Source: Hypericibacter sp963696655 | GTDB lineage: Bacteria; Pseudomonadota; Alphaproteobacteria; Dongiales; Dongiaceae | NCBI GenBank assembly: GCA_963696655.1 | Contig: CAVOLB010000078.1 | Location: forward strand, 1-64,000 | Length of the DNA stretch: 64,000 bases | Direction of reading: 5' to 3' | Position numbers and translations under genes: made by a program | The notes under the pieces: generated by a model | The model's database searches: none | The model's input: only the letters and a program-made list of their open reading frames with translations | What the model was told of the DNA's origin: nothing | Shown here: positions 16,365 through 24,781 of the stretch, piece after piece | Layout: each line of letters begins with the position of its first letter | How positions within the stretch are numbered: the first letter of the stretch is position 1

Positions 16365-17642
16365 CTAAGGCGCGCCGGGAAGCATCGGCGCGGCCGCTGA
16401 ACCGACCGCATCATGCGGGCCGGCGCGGGCCTTGTGAACAGGATCCGCATCCGACCCGGGGCGACCGAGGAGCGCATAGACCCGCGCCACGGCACGGTCC
16501 AGATCCTGCAAGGGGGCTGGATGCCAGGGGCGCGGATCGTCTTGCCCGAGCCAGCGCGCCCGGTCCAGCGAGACGAAACGGTCCTGGGCCAGCCGGATAT
16601 CGCGGCTGCGGTTGATCCGCCAGGGCGGCAGGCCGATGGCCAACGCATAGTGGAGCCCGAGCAGACCCTGATCCCTGAGCTGCGACCAGCGCCACCATTG
16701 GCGGATGCGCGGATCGCGGGCGCGGGGGCCCCGCATGGCGGCGGGGCCGCCACCGAACTCGAACATGAAGACGGGCCGGCCGGAGGCGCAGGCTTCGGCC
16801 AGCATCGACAGGCTGTCGGCGGTGACGATGAAGCGATCGGCCAGTGCCAGATAGCCCAGATAGGGATTTTCCGGATCGGCCGGACGCCAGCGATAGAACT
16901 TGTGCGGCACCTCGATCGCGCGATCGAGCGCCTCCATGGCGCCGTGGCCGGTGCGCGGGCTGGTGGTCACCAGCAGCGACCCGCCCTGGGTCCGCGCGAA
17001 GGCGCTCGCCTCCCGTCCCAGGCGACGCGCGGTTTCGCGGCTGAACACATAGGGGCCGCTGGAACCGCCGACCACCAGCGCGATCCAGGGATGCGGCAGG
17101 TCCGCCAGACGCGGCCGCCAGACGCGGGCGGCCTCGTCGAGCTTGTCGCGCGTCACCTGATGCAGCGGGAAATCGTTGACCAGCACATGGGGATGCTCGC
17201 GCAGCCGGAATTGCGGCGGCGTCACGACCAGATCGAGCTCCGCCGCGGGCGTCCAATAGCGCCCGATCACGACGATGCGGGTGTGTCCCCCCGACTGGTC
17301 CCGCACCCATTTGGCCGGCGTCTCGTTCTGGCGACCGGCCATGATGATGAGATCGGGCCAGGGCGGCTGGAGCGGGCTCGAGCGCCGCCGGTCGATTCCG
17401 GCCAAGGTTCCCTTGCCCCGCAGCGCGAAATAGAGCTCGTAGGGCAGGAACTTCATTTCCTTCACGACATAAGGCCAGCCCAGCGCGTCGGCCAGGGCGA
17501 TGCTCTGCGCGTGATCGCCGGCGCGATGGCATTTGAAGACCCAGACGCTCGGCGGACGATCGAGTGCCGTTCCCGATTCTCCTGCGGCGACGGCGACCCG
17601 GGAATCCATGTCGTTCGACAGTTCAGCCACCGCGGGCCGCAT
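16365..17642 (-). CDS. ELM1/DUF1022-family protein, second of a tandem pair
   Basis: This 425-residue paralogue of the preceding gene has the same ordered motifs: FKCHRAGDHAQS, PWPDLIIMAGRQ, VVGGSSGPYVFS, LVTTSPRTGHGAM and FIVTADSLSMLAEACASGRPV. It is longer, with a C-terminal extension of about 40 residues rich in Ala, Gly and Pro. The ATG at 17642 overlaps the end of the PAP2-type gene by 20 bases; an ATG at 17609 would leave a short gap. The three genes form one leftward unit starting at 18699, which suggests a shared role in envelope glycan or lipid assembly. Confidence 0.8.
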   Translation of the reverse strand: MRPAVAELSNDMDSRVAVAAGESGTALDRPPSVWVFKCHRAGDHAQSIALADALGWPYVVKEMKFLPYELYFALRGKGTLAGIDRRRSSPLQPPWPDLIIMAGRQNETPAKWVRDQSGGHTRIVVIGRYWTPAAELDLVVTPPQFRLREHPHVLVNDFPLHQVTRDKLDEAARVWRPRLADLPHPWIALVVGGSSGPYVFSRETARRLGREASAFARTQGGSLLVTTSPRTGHGAMEALDRAIEVPHKFYRWRPADPENPYLGYLALADRFIVTADSLSMLAEACASGRPVFMFEFGGGPAAMRGPRARDPRIRQWWRWSQLRDQGLLGLHYALAIGLPPWRINRSRDIRLAQDRFVSLDRARWLGQDDPRPWHPAPLQDLDRAVARVYALLGRPGSDADPVHKARAGPHDAVGSAAAPMLPGAP

Positions 17643-18699
17643 GGGCCAGGCCTGCGGCCCGATCGATCTCGATCTGCCGGCCCCGGCAGAGGCGATTGGT
17701 GAGAAAGATGGCGATTGCCGCCACCAAGAGGCCGACCGGCAGGTCGATCAGGTAGTGCCAGCGGGCCACGACGGATTCGATGACGATCCAGGCGAAAGCC
17801 AGGACCGCCAGCGGCGACACCCATTGCCGCGCTTTGACCGCGTAGTAGACGATGACGAAGGTGGCGCCGACATGGAGCGACGGCATCGCCGCCAGCGGCT
17901 GCGCGAAATACTGCCCGCCATGCTCCGACACCCAGGCGGCACCGCCGGCGAGGACCTGTTTATAGACCTCGTACATCGTCAGCTCCGCATTGGTCGCCAG
18001 CGTGTTCGGTCCCTGCTCGTAGATGAAGGGGCCGACCGCTGGCGCGAACAGATAGCTCAGCGGGCCGATCATCTCGATCAGCAGCAGGCCGATCATGTTG
18101 TGATAATGCCAGCGCCGGTTGCCGATCGAATGGGTCAGGTAGGACAGCACGAAGACGGCGAAGAAGCCTGCCTGATACCAGATGTCGACCGCCGGGATGA
18201 CGCGGGCGCCGAGGCCCCGCAGCCAGGCGAACAGGTCGATCACCGGCTGCAGCGCCTGGTCGATGGCGAAATAGCTCTCGTCATAGAGCGCCGGATTGAC
18301 GACCGGGATCCACATCTTGATGTTGAAATGGACGTAGATGACGAAGATGAAGAGCGCCAGCAGGTAATAGTCGTCGAAGATGCGCCGTCCGAAGGCGGCC
18401 CAGGACGGGCGATTCGATCGGGCCACCTGCCGGCCGATCAGCTGAATCACCAGATAGGCGATCGCGGCGAAGATCGGCGGCGCCCAGTAATTGGCGTCGA
18501 GGCCGGGAATCTTGCCGGGTCGGGGCTCGGTGAAGCTGATCCCGTAGCGGCGGGCGATGGCGAGCGCGATGGCGAAGAAGCCGAGCACGACCAGGGTGAC
18601 GATCAGCATGTCGGGCGGAAGGAGCCGCCGCCAGGAGGCCCTGCCCGTCGCGACCGGCGACGCCAGGGCTGCGGGGTCGTCGGCCTTCTCCCAATTCAC
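17623..18699 (-). CDS. PAP2-superfamily membrane protein (inositol-phosphorylceramide-synthase-like)
   Basis: This 358-residue polytopic protein has about seven hydrophobic segments (the first at residues 31-50). The PAP2_3/Aur1-type active-site motifs are AAMPSLHVGAT, with the catalytic His, and RWHYLIDLPVG, with the second His and Asp. Members are phosphatidic-acid-type phosphatases or transfer phospho-headgroups to lipids at the membrane. The start is GTG with AAAGGG about eight bases upstream. It heads a leftward three-gene unit with the two ELM1-family genes and diverges from the ABC exporter gene over 467 bases. A lipid phosphotransferase role is inferred from the family only. Confidence 0.8.
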   Translation of the reverse strand: MNWEKADDPAALASPVATGRASWRRLLPPDMLIVTLVVLGFFAIALAIARRYGISFTEPRPGKIPGLDANYWAPPIFAAIAYLVIQLIGRQVARSNRPSWAAFGRRIFDDYYLLALFIFVIYVHFNIKMWIPVVNPALYDESYFAIDQALQPVIDLFAWLRGLGARVIPAVDIWYQAGFFAVFVLSYLTHSIGNRRWHYHNMIGLLLIEMIGPLSYLFAPAVGPFIYEQGPNTLATNAELTMYEVYKQVLAGGAAWVSEHGGQYFAQPLAAMPSLHVGATFVIVYYAVKARQWVSPLAVLAFAWIVIESVVARWHYLIDLPVGLLVAAIAIFLTNRLCRGRQIEIDRAAGLAHAARGG

Positions 18700-18870
18700 C
18701 AGGAACGCCCTTTCCGTGACGATTCATCGAGACTTGTCGCGGCCGCGCGCCCAAGGTCGTCGTCACCGGCGGGTGCGAGGCGAATCCGGCGGGGAGGCCG
18801 GACCGGGCGCCAGACTTACTCGGCCCGCCCGCTCACGGCAAGCCCGCCGCCCGACATAGCGAATGGTCGG

Positions 18871-18905
18871 TCACGGTCCTGCGGCCTGGGGCCGCAGGAC
18901 CGTGA
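18871..18905. repeat. perfect 15-bp inverted repeat, 5-base loop
   Basis: TCACGGTCCTGCGGC (18871-18885) and its exact reverse complement GCCGCAGGACCGTGA (18891-18905) flank CTGGG. Its outer loop bases can also pair, leaving a 3-base loop. It lies alone in the middle of a divergent intergenic region, about 170 bases from one start codon and 260 from the other. It is not followed by a T-run, so a REP-like element or operator is as likely as a terminator. Confidence 0.85.
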
Positions 18906-19082
18906 GAATCCAGGCTTTGGCGACCGATTTGGGGGCCCGGCAGACCACCCCGCAGGTTGAAGCTGAGGGGGGCGATCGGGTAACACTATCCGGCAGTTTC
19001 GGGCCGGATCGGCCGGCCTTGGACTGGGGCCGCGACAGCCTTGGCGGGGCCACTTCGTTCGAGCGGCACTCGGCAGCCCGGA

Positions 19083-19110
19083 TTGGAGTCCGTCGTCGGG
19101 CGGCTATGTA
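19083..19110 (+). promoter_or_regulatory. possible promoter of the ABC exporter gene
   Basis: TTGGAG (19083-19088) and TATGTA (19105-19110) are 16 bases apart and would start transcription about 50 bases before the ATG at 19167. The match is moderate and rests on two hexamers only. Confidence 0.3.
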
Positions 19111-19166
19111 GAGCCTCCCCATGCCCCGAGGGCATCCGACCCGGCTCCCCTAAACGACAGGATGAG

Positions 19167-20936
19167 ATGTCCAACAAACGCAACCAGTCCCCCAAGCGCA
19201 AAAAGTCGCGGGTTCCCTCGGTGCTGCGGATCGCCGTAGCGACCCCGCCCATCCGCAGCGTCGTCGTCCTTCTCTGCCTGTTGCTGAGCGGCGTCGCCGA
19301 AGGCATCGGCGTCGCCAGCCTCATACCGATTCTCGCCGCCGCCGGAGACCCCTCAGGCGCCAAGAGCGGCATGGGAGCGACCGTCATGCGGGCGCTCAAC
19401 TACCTCGGCCTGCCGACAGATCTGTTGACGCTCATCGTGATCCTCGTCGTCGCTATGATCGGCAAGGCCTTGCTGCAGCTCGCGGCCATGCGCCAGGTCG
19501 GCCATGCGGTGGCCGAAGTGGGAACGCATATGCGCCTGGGCCTGGTATCGGCCCTGCTCGATGCGCGCTGGAGCTTCTTCGTGCGCGAACCGATGGGGCG
19601 CTTCGCCAATGCGCTCGGCATCGAGGCCATGCGAGCCAGTGAAGCCTACAGCTCGGTCGCGCAGTTCCTGTCCGGCATCATCCAGGCCATGGTCTATCTC
19701 GGCATCGCCGCAGCCTTGTCCTGGAAGCTCGCGGTCTTTGCGCTCGGCATCGGGTTGGTGATGATGCTCTCCCTGAGCCGCTTCATCATCATCACCCGCC
19801 GCAACGCGCGCAAACAGACCAAGCGCACCAAGATCATGATCGGACGGCTAGCGGACGTGCTCGTCGGCCTCAAGCCGATGAAGGCGATGGGCCGGCAGGC
19901 ACGCGTCGGCGCGCTTTTCGCTCGCGACATCAATGCCATCGACCTGGCGATGCGCCGCCAACTCTTCGCCCGCCATGCCAGCAAGGTGCTGCAGGAACCG
20001 ATCATCTTCATCTGCATCGGACTGGGCACTTATTTCGGCAGCACCTATGGGGGCATTCCGCTGCCGGAACTCGTCGTCATGAGCATCGTGCTGGTGAAAA
20101 CCGTCATGGTCATCGGCAAGGTTCAGGAAGACCTGCAATCCGTGCAAGTAGCTGAAAGCGGCTATTGGTCGATCCACGGCGCGATCGAGGATGCCAAGGC
20201 CGCGCGCGAAACCACCAAGCCCGGGCGCATGCCCACTTTGAACGGGGGGATGGAGCTGCGGGACGTTTCAATGGCCTTCGGCGACAAGGTCATCTTTGAC
20301 CACGCCTCTTTCGTCGTGCCGACCGGCGGCATCACCGCCATCATCGGCGCGTCGGGTGCGGGAAAGACCACGATGGTGGATCTCATCCTGGGACTTCACC
20401 AGGCGACCTCGGGTGAGATCCTGATCGACGACCAACCCTTGTCTGAGATCGACGTGATCAAGTGGCGTTCGCTCGTCGGCTATGTGCCCCAGGAACTGAT
20501 CCTGTTCCACGAATCGATCATGGCCAACGTCACGCTCGGCGAGCCGAGCTTCACCTCGGCCGATGTCGAGAAGGCGCTACGTCAGGCCGGCGCCTGGGAT
20601 TTCGTGGCTACGCTCCCCGATGGGATCCATCACATCGTGGGCGAGCGCGGCGCACTCCTCTCCGGTGGCCAGCGCCAGCGCATCGCGCTGGCGCGTGCCT
20701 TGATTCATCGACCGAAGCTCCTGATCCTCGACGAGGCCACCAGCGCGCTCGATCCGATGACGGAAGCGGGAATCGTCCGCAATGTGCGTGACTTGGTGAA
20801 CCAGGGTGGCATCACGGTGCTGTCGATCTCGCATCAATCCGCCTGGATGACGGTCGCCGACAAAGTGATCCGGGTGCAGGATGGCGCGGTCGTGGAGACC
20901 ACGCCCGACATGTTCCCGAAGGTCGTCTCGCTCTGA
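19167..20936 (+). CDS. ABC transporter, fused permease and ATPase (MsbA-like exporter)
   Basis: This 589-residue half-transporter has an N-terminal membrane domain of about six helices (residues 25-320) and a C-terminal ATPase. The ATPase shows Walker A GASGAGKTTM, Q-loop YVPQELILF, signature LSGGQRQRIALARAL, Walker B LLILDEATSALD and an H-loop (SISHQS). It should work as a homodimer exporting a lipid-linked sugar, lipid A-type or peptide substrate. The ATG at 19167 is preceded by AGGATGAG and is chosen over a far upstream ATG because the basic N-terminus MSNKRNQSPKRKK fits exporters. A 2OG oxygenase gene follows, convergent. Substrate unknown. Confidence 0.88.
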   Translation: MSNKRNQSPKRKKSRVPSVLRIAVATPPIRSVVVLLCLLLSGVAEGIGVASLIPILAAAGDPSGAKSGMGATVMRALNYLGLPTDLLTLIVILVVAMIGKALLQLAAMRQVGHAVAEVGTHMRLGLVSALLDARWSFFVREPMGRFANALGIEAMRASEAYSSVAQFLSGIIQAMVYLGIAAALSWKLAVFALGIGLVMMLSLSRFIIITRRNARKQTKRTKIMIGRLADVLVGLKPMKAMGRQARVGALFARDINAIDLAMRRQLFARHASKVLQEPIIFICIGLGTYFGSTYGGIPLPELVVMSIVLVKTVMVIGKVQEDLQSVQVAESGYWSIHGAIEDAKAARETTKPGRMPTLNGGMELRDVSMAFGDKVIFDHASFVVPTGGITAIIGASGAGKTTMVDLILGLHQATSGEILIDDQPLSEIDVIKWRSLVGYVPQELILFHESIMANVTLGEPSFTSADVEKALRQAGAWDFVATLPDGIHHIVGERGALLSGGQRQRIALARALIHRPKLLILDEATSALDPMTEAGIVRNVRDLVNQGGITVLSISHQSAWMTVADKVIRVQDGAVVETTPDMFPKVVSL

Positions 20937-20964
20937 TAGCGAGGCCTCTGGCAGCCTCAGTAGC

Positions 20965-21714
20965 TCACGAGGCCCATTTCGGCTTTTCGATGTTGATCGT
21001 CAGGGTGCGCCGGAGGATTTCCGGGTCGTTGCCGGTGATCGGGCTGACCGAGTGCCAGGAGTTGTAGGTCTTCACGAAGAGGACCGCCTGGTTCGGACGG
21101 AAGGCGTAGCTGTCGAGCCGCTCGAAATCCGAGAACTGCGCCTGCTCGTTCAGATAATTGAAAGCGTGCCGGTTGTCCTTCGGGCGCAGCACATCCGTGC
21201 CGCCGCCGATCGCCTCGTTCCATTCGCCGGGTCGCGCCATCGAAATGACGAGCGTGATGATCTTGTTCGCATTGTCGGTGTGCGGCAGCAGGAACCCGCC
21301 GGCGGCGGACAGCATCGAGAATTCGAAGCGGGCGTTGAGCGGGATGTCTTTCCGGTTGCCCGGAAAGAGGCGCCGCAGCCGGCGCAGGCCCCGCAGCGGC
21401 TTGCCGTCCAATCCCAAATCGATGTAGCGCTTCTGCAGCGCCTCGAGCACGCCCGGAATGAAGCCGTCGCCCTTCACCCAACTGTGGAACTCGCGCCAGG
21501 TGGGTTGGGCGCGGACATAGTCGTGATAGTTCTTCGGGTTGAACTTCTCCGACAACACGTATTTGTTGCCGAATTTCGGCATATGCAGGAACAGCTCCTT
21601 CGGCGGGAAGCTGGCGACGAGCCGGTCATAGGTGCCCTGTTCCATAAGCGGCTGGGCGAGCCCGATCGGAAAGGGCTCGTAGCGCATCTGCAAGCTGTCG
21701 AGATTGAAGAACAT
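20965..21714 (-). CDS. 2OG-Fe(II) oxygenase family protein
   Basis: This 249-residue protein has a double-stranded beta-helix oxygenase core. The iron ligands are in LPHTDNANKIITL (HxD) and NSWHSVSPI (distal His), and the 2-oxoglutarate-binding Arg is in RRTLTINIEK. Enzymes of this family hydroxylate small molecules, lipids or proteins using O2 and 2-oxoglutarate. I start it at ATG 21714 (MFFNLDSLQMRYEPFPIG) because conserved sequence begins there. The frame stays open to a GTG at 21900 with GGGAAGAG upstream, which would add 62 Arg/Gly-rich residues, so the longer form is possible. Between an exporter and a methyltransferase, a lipid- or glycan-modifying role is plausible. Confidence 0.8.
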   Translation of the reverse strand: MFFNLDSLQMRYEPFPIGLAQPLMEQGTYDRLVASFPPKELFLHMPKFGNKYVLSEKFNPKNYHDYVRAQPTWREFHSWVKGDGFIPGVLEALQKRYIDLGLDGKPLRGLRRLRRLFPGNRKDIPLNARFEFSMLSAAGGFLLPHTDNANKIITLVISMARPGEWNEAIGGGTDVLRPKDNRHAFNYLNEQAQFSDFERLDSYAFRPNQAVLFVKTYNSWHSVSPITGNDPEILRRTLTINIEKPKWAS

Positions 21715-22037
21715 GGGGCCTGTCGACGGAGCAACGACGTGTCGGAGGAACGCGGGTCCAAGATTATCGTATCGACCAGACCCGTTCCACAGCCATCCGC
21801 CCCGCCCGGCCGGCGGCGCCATCCGCCGGAAGACGCCTGCAACGCGGCGCCAGCGCAGCATTTCCGGATTAAAGTCCCGCCGGCCGCGGCGTTCCGTCAC
21901 GGTGCTCTTCCCGGGCCCGGCACATGGGTCGCCGAAGCGCGCCGGCCTCCGGCTGCGAGCCCACGCCCGCCCCTGGCGCCCACAAACTCGACCGAGTAAT
22001 CTCCCAACCGCTCAATGGTGGGGGAGCGTGAGTCGGC
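21715..22037. other. divergent intergenic region
   Basis: About 320 bases lie between the preferred oxygenase start and the FkbM gene. The left part may instead encode the oxygenase N-terminal extension. A small palindrome, ACTCG-AC-CGAGT, lies near 21987-21998. No clear promoter hexamers were found. Confidence 0.4.
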
Positions 22038-22890
22038 GTGAAGATCTTAACCGACGGGCGGCAATGGCCGCCCAGCCTGTGGCGGAAGATTCAATTTGGA
22101 GTTGCGCGTTGGCTGCGGCGTGCCTTGCGTCCGGAGGTCGAGATCCGGGCCGGTGGGAAGGTCTATCGCTTTCGCTGCGACGGCGATCGCGACCTGCGTC
22201 GCTGCCTGAGCGCTCTCGTCAAGGAGCCGGGAACCTGCGCCTGGATCGGTCTCGGAAGTGAAGCCGGGCGAGGTGTTCTACGATATCGGCGCGAATATCG
22301 GACTCTACACCATCATGGCAGCCCAGCAGGCCGGACCGTCGGGGCGGGTTTACGCCTTCGAGCCGCACGGCGCCAATTTCGCGCGCCTCGTGGACAATAT
22401 CGACGCCAACGATCTGGCCGGTTGCGTCAGCCCCTGCAGTTTCGCCCTGAACGACCGCAGCGGGCTCATCCCCTTCAACTACATCTCGCTGACGATCGGT
22501 TCCTCCAACAGTCAGCTCGGCTCGCTGCGCGACGGTGAAGAGAAGGAGTTCCGACCCGCGCTGTCCGAACCCAAGGCCGCCATGGCGCTCGACGATCTGA
22601 TCGCCGATCACGATTTCCGTCCGCCTCACCATCTGAAGCTGGATGTCGACGGCAACGAGCTGCTGGTGTTGCGTGGCATGAGCCGGACCTTGCGGGGTCC
22701 GAACCGGCCGCGCTCGATTCAGATCGAGGTCAATCTGCGCGGCAAGGCCGAAATCTTCGACTTCCTGGCGGACCATGGCTATGCGCTGGCGGACCGACAT
22801 TACACGCGTTCGGGGTTGAGAAAGATCGCTGCCGGCGGAGACCCCGAGGCCTATGCCTATAACGCGATCTTCCGGCCGACATCGAGCTGA
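22038..22890 (+). pseudogene. FkbM-family methyltransferase split by a frameshift
   Basis: The N-terminal part (22038-~22250) reads MKILTDGRQWPPSLW...RCLSALVKEPGTCAWI. The SAM domain continues in the next frame from about 22245: VKPGEVFYDIGANIGLYT, VYAFEPHG, ALDDLIAD, LKLDVDGNELLVLRGM, to the stop at 22890. In the family the KEPxTxxWI segment runs straight into KPGxVFYDIGANIG, so the two pieces belong together and a single extra base (or two missing) lies near 22240-22258. If the shift is real, the shorter downstream frame from ATG 22258 still keeps the whole SAM-binding core. A sequencing error is equally possible. FkbM enzymes O-methylate sugars and natural products. Confidence 0.75.
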
Positions 22891-22900
22891 CGCCGCGGCC

Positions 22901-23698
22901 TCATGGGGCCTGTGTCAGGACCTCGCCGAGGGCGGCCATCTCGTGCGGATCGAGGTCCGAGACCGCCCAGACCTGCAGGCCGCCGACGCGCCGATGCATC
23001 AGGTTGAGGCCTTGACGCATCAGCGGCGCGCCCGCCTCGCCGGCATTGGCCGTCGCGCCCGGCGCATCGTCGGGCAGCACATAGAGATCGACGACATGCT
23101 GGCCATGCCTATAAACCAGCACGGCCACCCGACGGCCGCCCACATAGTCGACGCGACCGCCGAGCAGCTCGAAACCCTGCGACGACAGATCGAGCGCCGG
23201 CGGCGCCACCTCGACGCGTCCGGCAAACCAGGGCCGCACCGTATGACGATCGGAGGAGGGCACATCGACGCTGTTGGTCGCCGCCAAGGCCCGCAGGTGA
23301 CTGGAGACCAGGTCATGCAGCAGGAGCTCGGTGGTTGTCGCGCCACTGTTCGGCCCCATCAGGCTGCGGGTCACCCCGACGCTGAGGCTCGCCACCAGCA
23401 ACAAAGAGGCCGCCACCGCCAGCCACCGCGGCAGGGGCCGGCGTTTCGCCGGCGCCCGGACCGCCGGCGCCGGCTCGGGCTCGGATGCCGAGGCGTGGAT
23501 CCGGTCGCGCAGGCTTTGCGGTGCCGCATAGCGCGGCAGCGCGCGTTTCATGCCCTCGCGCAGGGCCTGGAGCGCCGCCATCTCCCGGCCGCAGGCGGCG
23601 CAGCCCGCGACATGGGCCCTGACCGTGGCCGCGGTGCCCTCGTCGAGCTCGCCGTCGAAGCAGGGCTGAAGCAACATGGCAGCGGTTCTGCAATCCAT
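22901..23698 (-). CDS. zinc-finger anti-sigma factor
   Basis: This 265-residue single-pass membrane protein has an N-terminal ZAS domain, HVAGCAAC (His29, Cys33, Cys36), with DCRTAAMLLQPCFDGELDE before it. A transmembrane helix follows at about residues 103-122 (LAVAASLLLVASLSVGVTRS), then a C-terminal periplasmic domain of about 140 residues. It should hold the ECF sigma factor encoded just upstream in an inactive complex and release it on an envelope or redox signal. The start at ATG 23698 lies seven bases after the sigma gene's stop. It is the last gene of a four-gene leftward operon. Confidence 0.85.
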   Translation of the reverse strand: MDCRTAAMLLQPCFDGELDEGTAATVRAHVAGCAACGREMAALQALREGMKRALPRYAAPQSLRDRIHASASEPEPAPAVRAPAKRRPLPRWLAVAASLLLVASLSVGVTRSLMGPNSGATTTELLLHDLVSSHLRALAATNSVDVPSSDRHTVRPWFAGRVEVAPPALDLSSQGFELLGGRVDYVGGRRVAVLVYRHGQHVVDLYVLPDDAPGATANAGEAGAPLMRQGLNLMHRRVGGLQVWAVSDLDPHEMAALGEVLTQAP

Positions 23699-23705
23699 GA
23701 GCGCC

Positions 23706-24272
23706 CTACCCTCCCTGCCGCGCGGCCCAGGCACGCTTCAACATCTCGCGCGCCCGCGCCAGCCGGGACATGACGGTACCCACGGGCACCTCGAGCAGGT
23801 CGGCGATCTCGCGGTAGGAAAGCTCTTCCATCTCGCGCAGCAGGATGATCTCCCGGAAGCCCGCCGGCAACGCCTCCACCAGCTCGGTCAGCATGGAAGC
23901 ACATTGCGACCAGTGCGCCAGCTCCTCGGGGCTGCGCCCGCCATCGGCAGGAAGATCCCCGTCGCCCGACGTCATCACTTCTTCGAGCGACAGGGGCGAA
24001 CGGGCACCGCTCGTCTTCGCGACCCAGGTCAGATAGGTCGTGCGCACGATCGCGAGCCACCAGGCGCGCGCGTTGCCGCCTTCGAAGCTGTCGGCATAGC
24101 GGACCGCGCGCAGGAACGCCTCATGGACGATGTCGGCCGCATCCTGCTCGCTGCGCGCGAGCCAGCGCACCAGGTTATAGGCCGCGTCCAGATGCGGCAG
24201 GATCAGCCGCTCGATACGGCCGGCCTTGTCCTCGGGAGGCGCCGGGCTCTCGTCGCGGAAGGGCGGGTTCAT
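23706..24272 (-). CDS. ECF-subfamily RNA polymerase sigma factor
   Basis: This 188-residue sigma factor contains only regions 2 and 4. Region 2 is LDAAYNLVRWLARSEQDAADIVHEAF with the WWLAIVR segment. Region 4 is PAGFREIILLREMEELSYREIADL followed by GTVMSRLARAREML, the helix-turn-helix that reads the -35 element. I use ATG 24272 (MNPPFRDES), since upstream codons in the frame are not family-like. The anti-sigma gene follows after seven bases. The cupredoxin and metallophosphoesterase genes precede it, and are probably both co-transcribed with it and among its targets. Confidence 0.88.
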   Translation of the reverse strand: MNPPFRDESPAPPEDKAGRIERLILPHLDAAYNLVRWLARSEQDAADIVHEAFLRAVRYADSFEGGNARAWWLAIVRTTYLTWVAKTSGARSPLSLEEVMTSGDGDLPADGGRSPEELAHWSQCASMLTELVEALPAGFREIILLREMEELSYREIADLLEVPVGTVMSRLARAREMLKRAWAARQGG

Positions 24273-24383
24273 GGGCGGCGACTCTAGGTCACGCGCCCAT
24301 GGCGGGCCATATGAACCGCGCATAGAAAGACCCCTGCCCGCCTTAAGACCTGGCAATGTTCAGTCTCGACCCGGCGGCCTCCC

Positions 24384-24773
24384 TCATGGCCGGCGCACCT
24401 TGACGACGCCGGTCATGTAGGGATGCAGGCTGCAGAGATAGGCGTAGTCGCCCTCCTTCTCGAACACGAAGCTGTATTCGTCGTCGGTGTCCATGCCGGC
24501 CGAGCCGAACAGATGCTCGGCCGAGACCACGCTGTGCACCATCTCGTCGTGGTTGACCCAGACGACCTTGGTCCCCGGCGCCACCGTCACCTCGGCGGGA
24601 GCGAAGCTGTAACCGCCGATCTCGATCGTCACGCTGCCGGCGGCCGATGCGGCAACCGGCAGGACGGCCGATGAGCCGAGGACAAGGACGAGCAGGAGAC
24701 CGGCGATCCGCGCCGGCGCCATCCTCAACGTCATCCTGCCGGCGATCGACATGCGCGTTGTCTCGCGTTCCAT
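24384..24773 (-). CDS. exported cupredoxin (plastocyanin/azurin-like copper protein)
   Basis: This 129-residue protein has a Sec-type signal peptide (about residues 20-45, ending VAASAAG). A single cupredoxin domain follows with the full type 1 copper set: His80 in MVHSVV, then Cys114, His117 and Met120 in YLCSLHPYM. It should carry electrons or bind copper in the periplasm. The ATG at 24773 lies nine bases after the metallophosphoesterase stop. Small cupredoxins of this kind are often linked to ECF sigma/anti-sigma pairs, and the gene sits directly upstream of one here. Confidence 0.88.
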   Translation of the reverse strand: MERETTRMSIAGRMTLRMAPARIAGLLLVLVLGSSAVLPVAASAAGSVTIEIGGYSFAPAEVTVAPGTKVVWVNHDEMVHSVVSAEHLFGSAGMDTDDEYSFVFEKEGDYAYLCSLHPYMTGVVKVRRP

Positions 24774-24781
24774 GGCCGGGC

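Larger units (their letters stand above)
18700..19166. other. 467-base divergent intergenic region
   Basis: No convincing gene is present between the PAP2-type gene (leftward) and the ABC exporter gene (rightward). The region contains a long perfect inverted repeat at 18871-18905 and a possible promoter at 19083-19110, each listed separately. Short open frames here lack recognisable domains. Confidence 0.6.
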
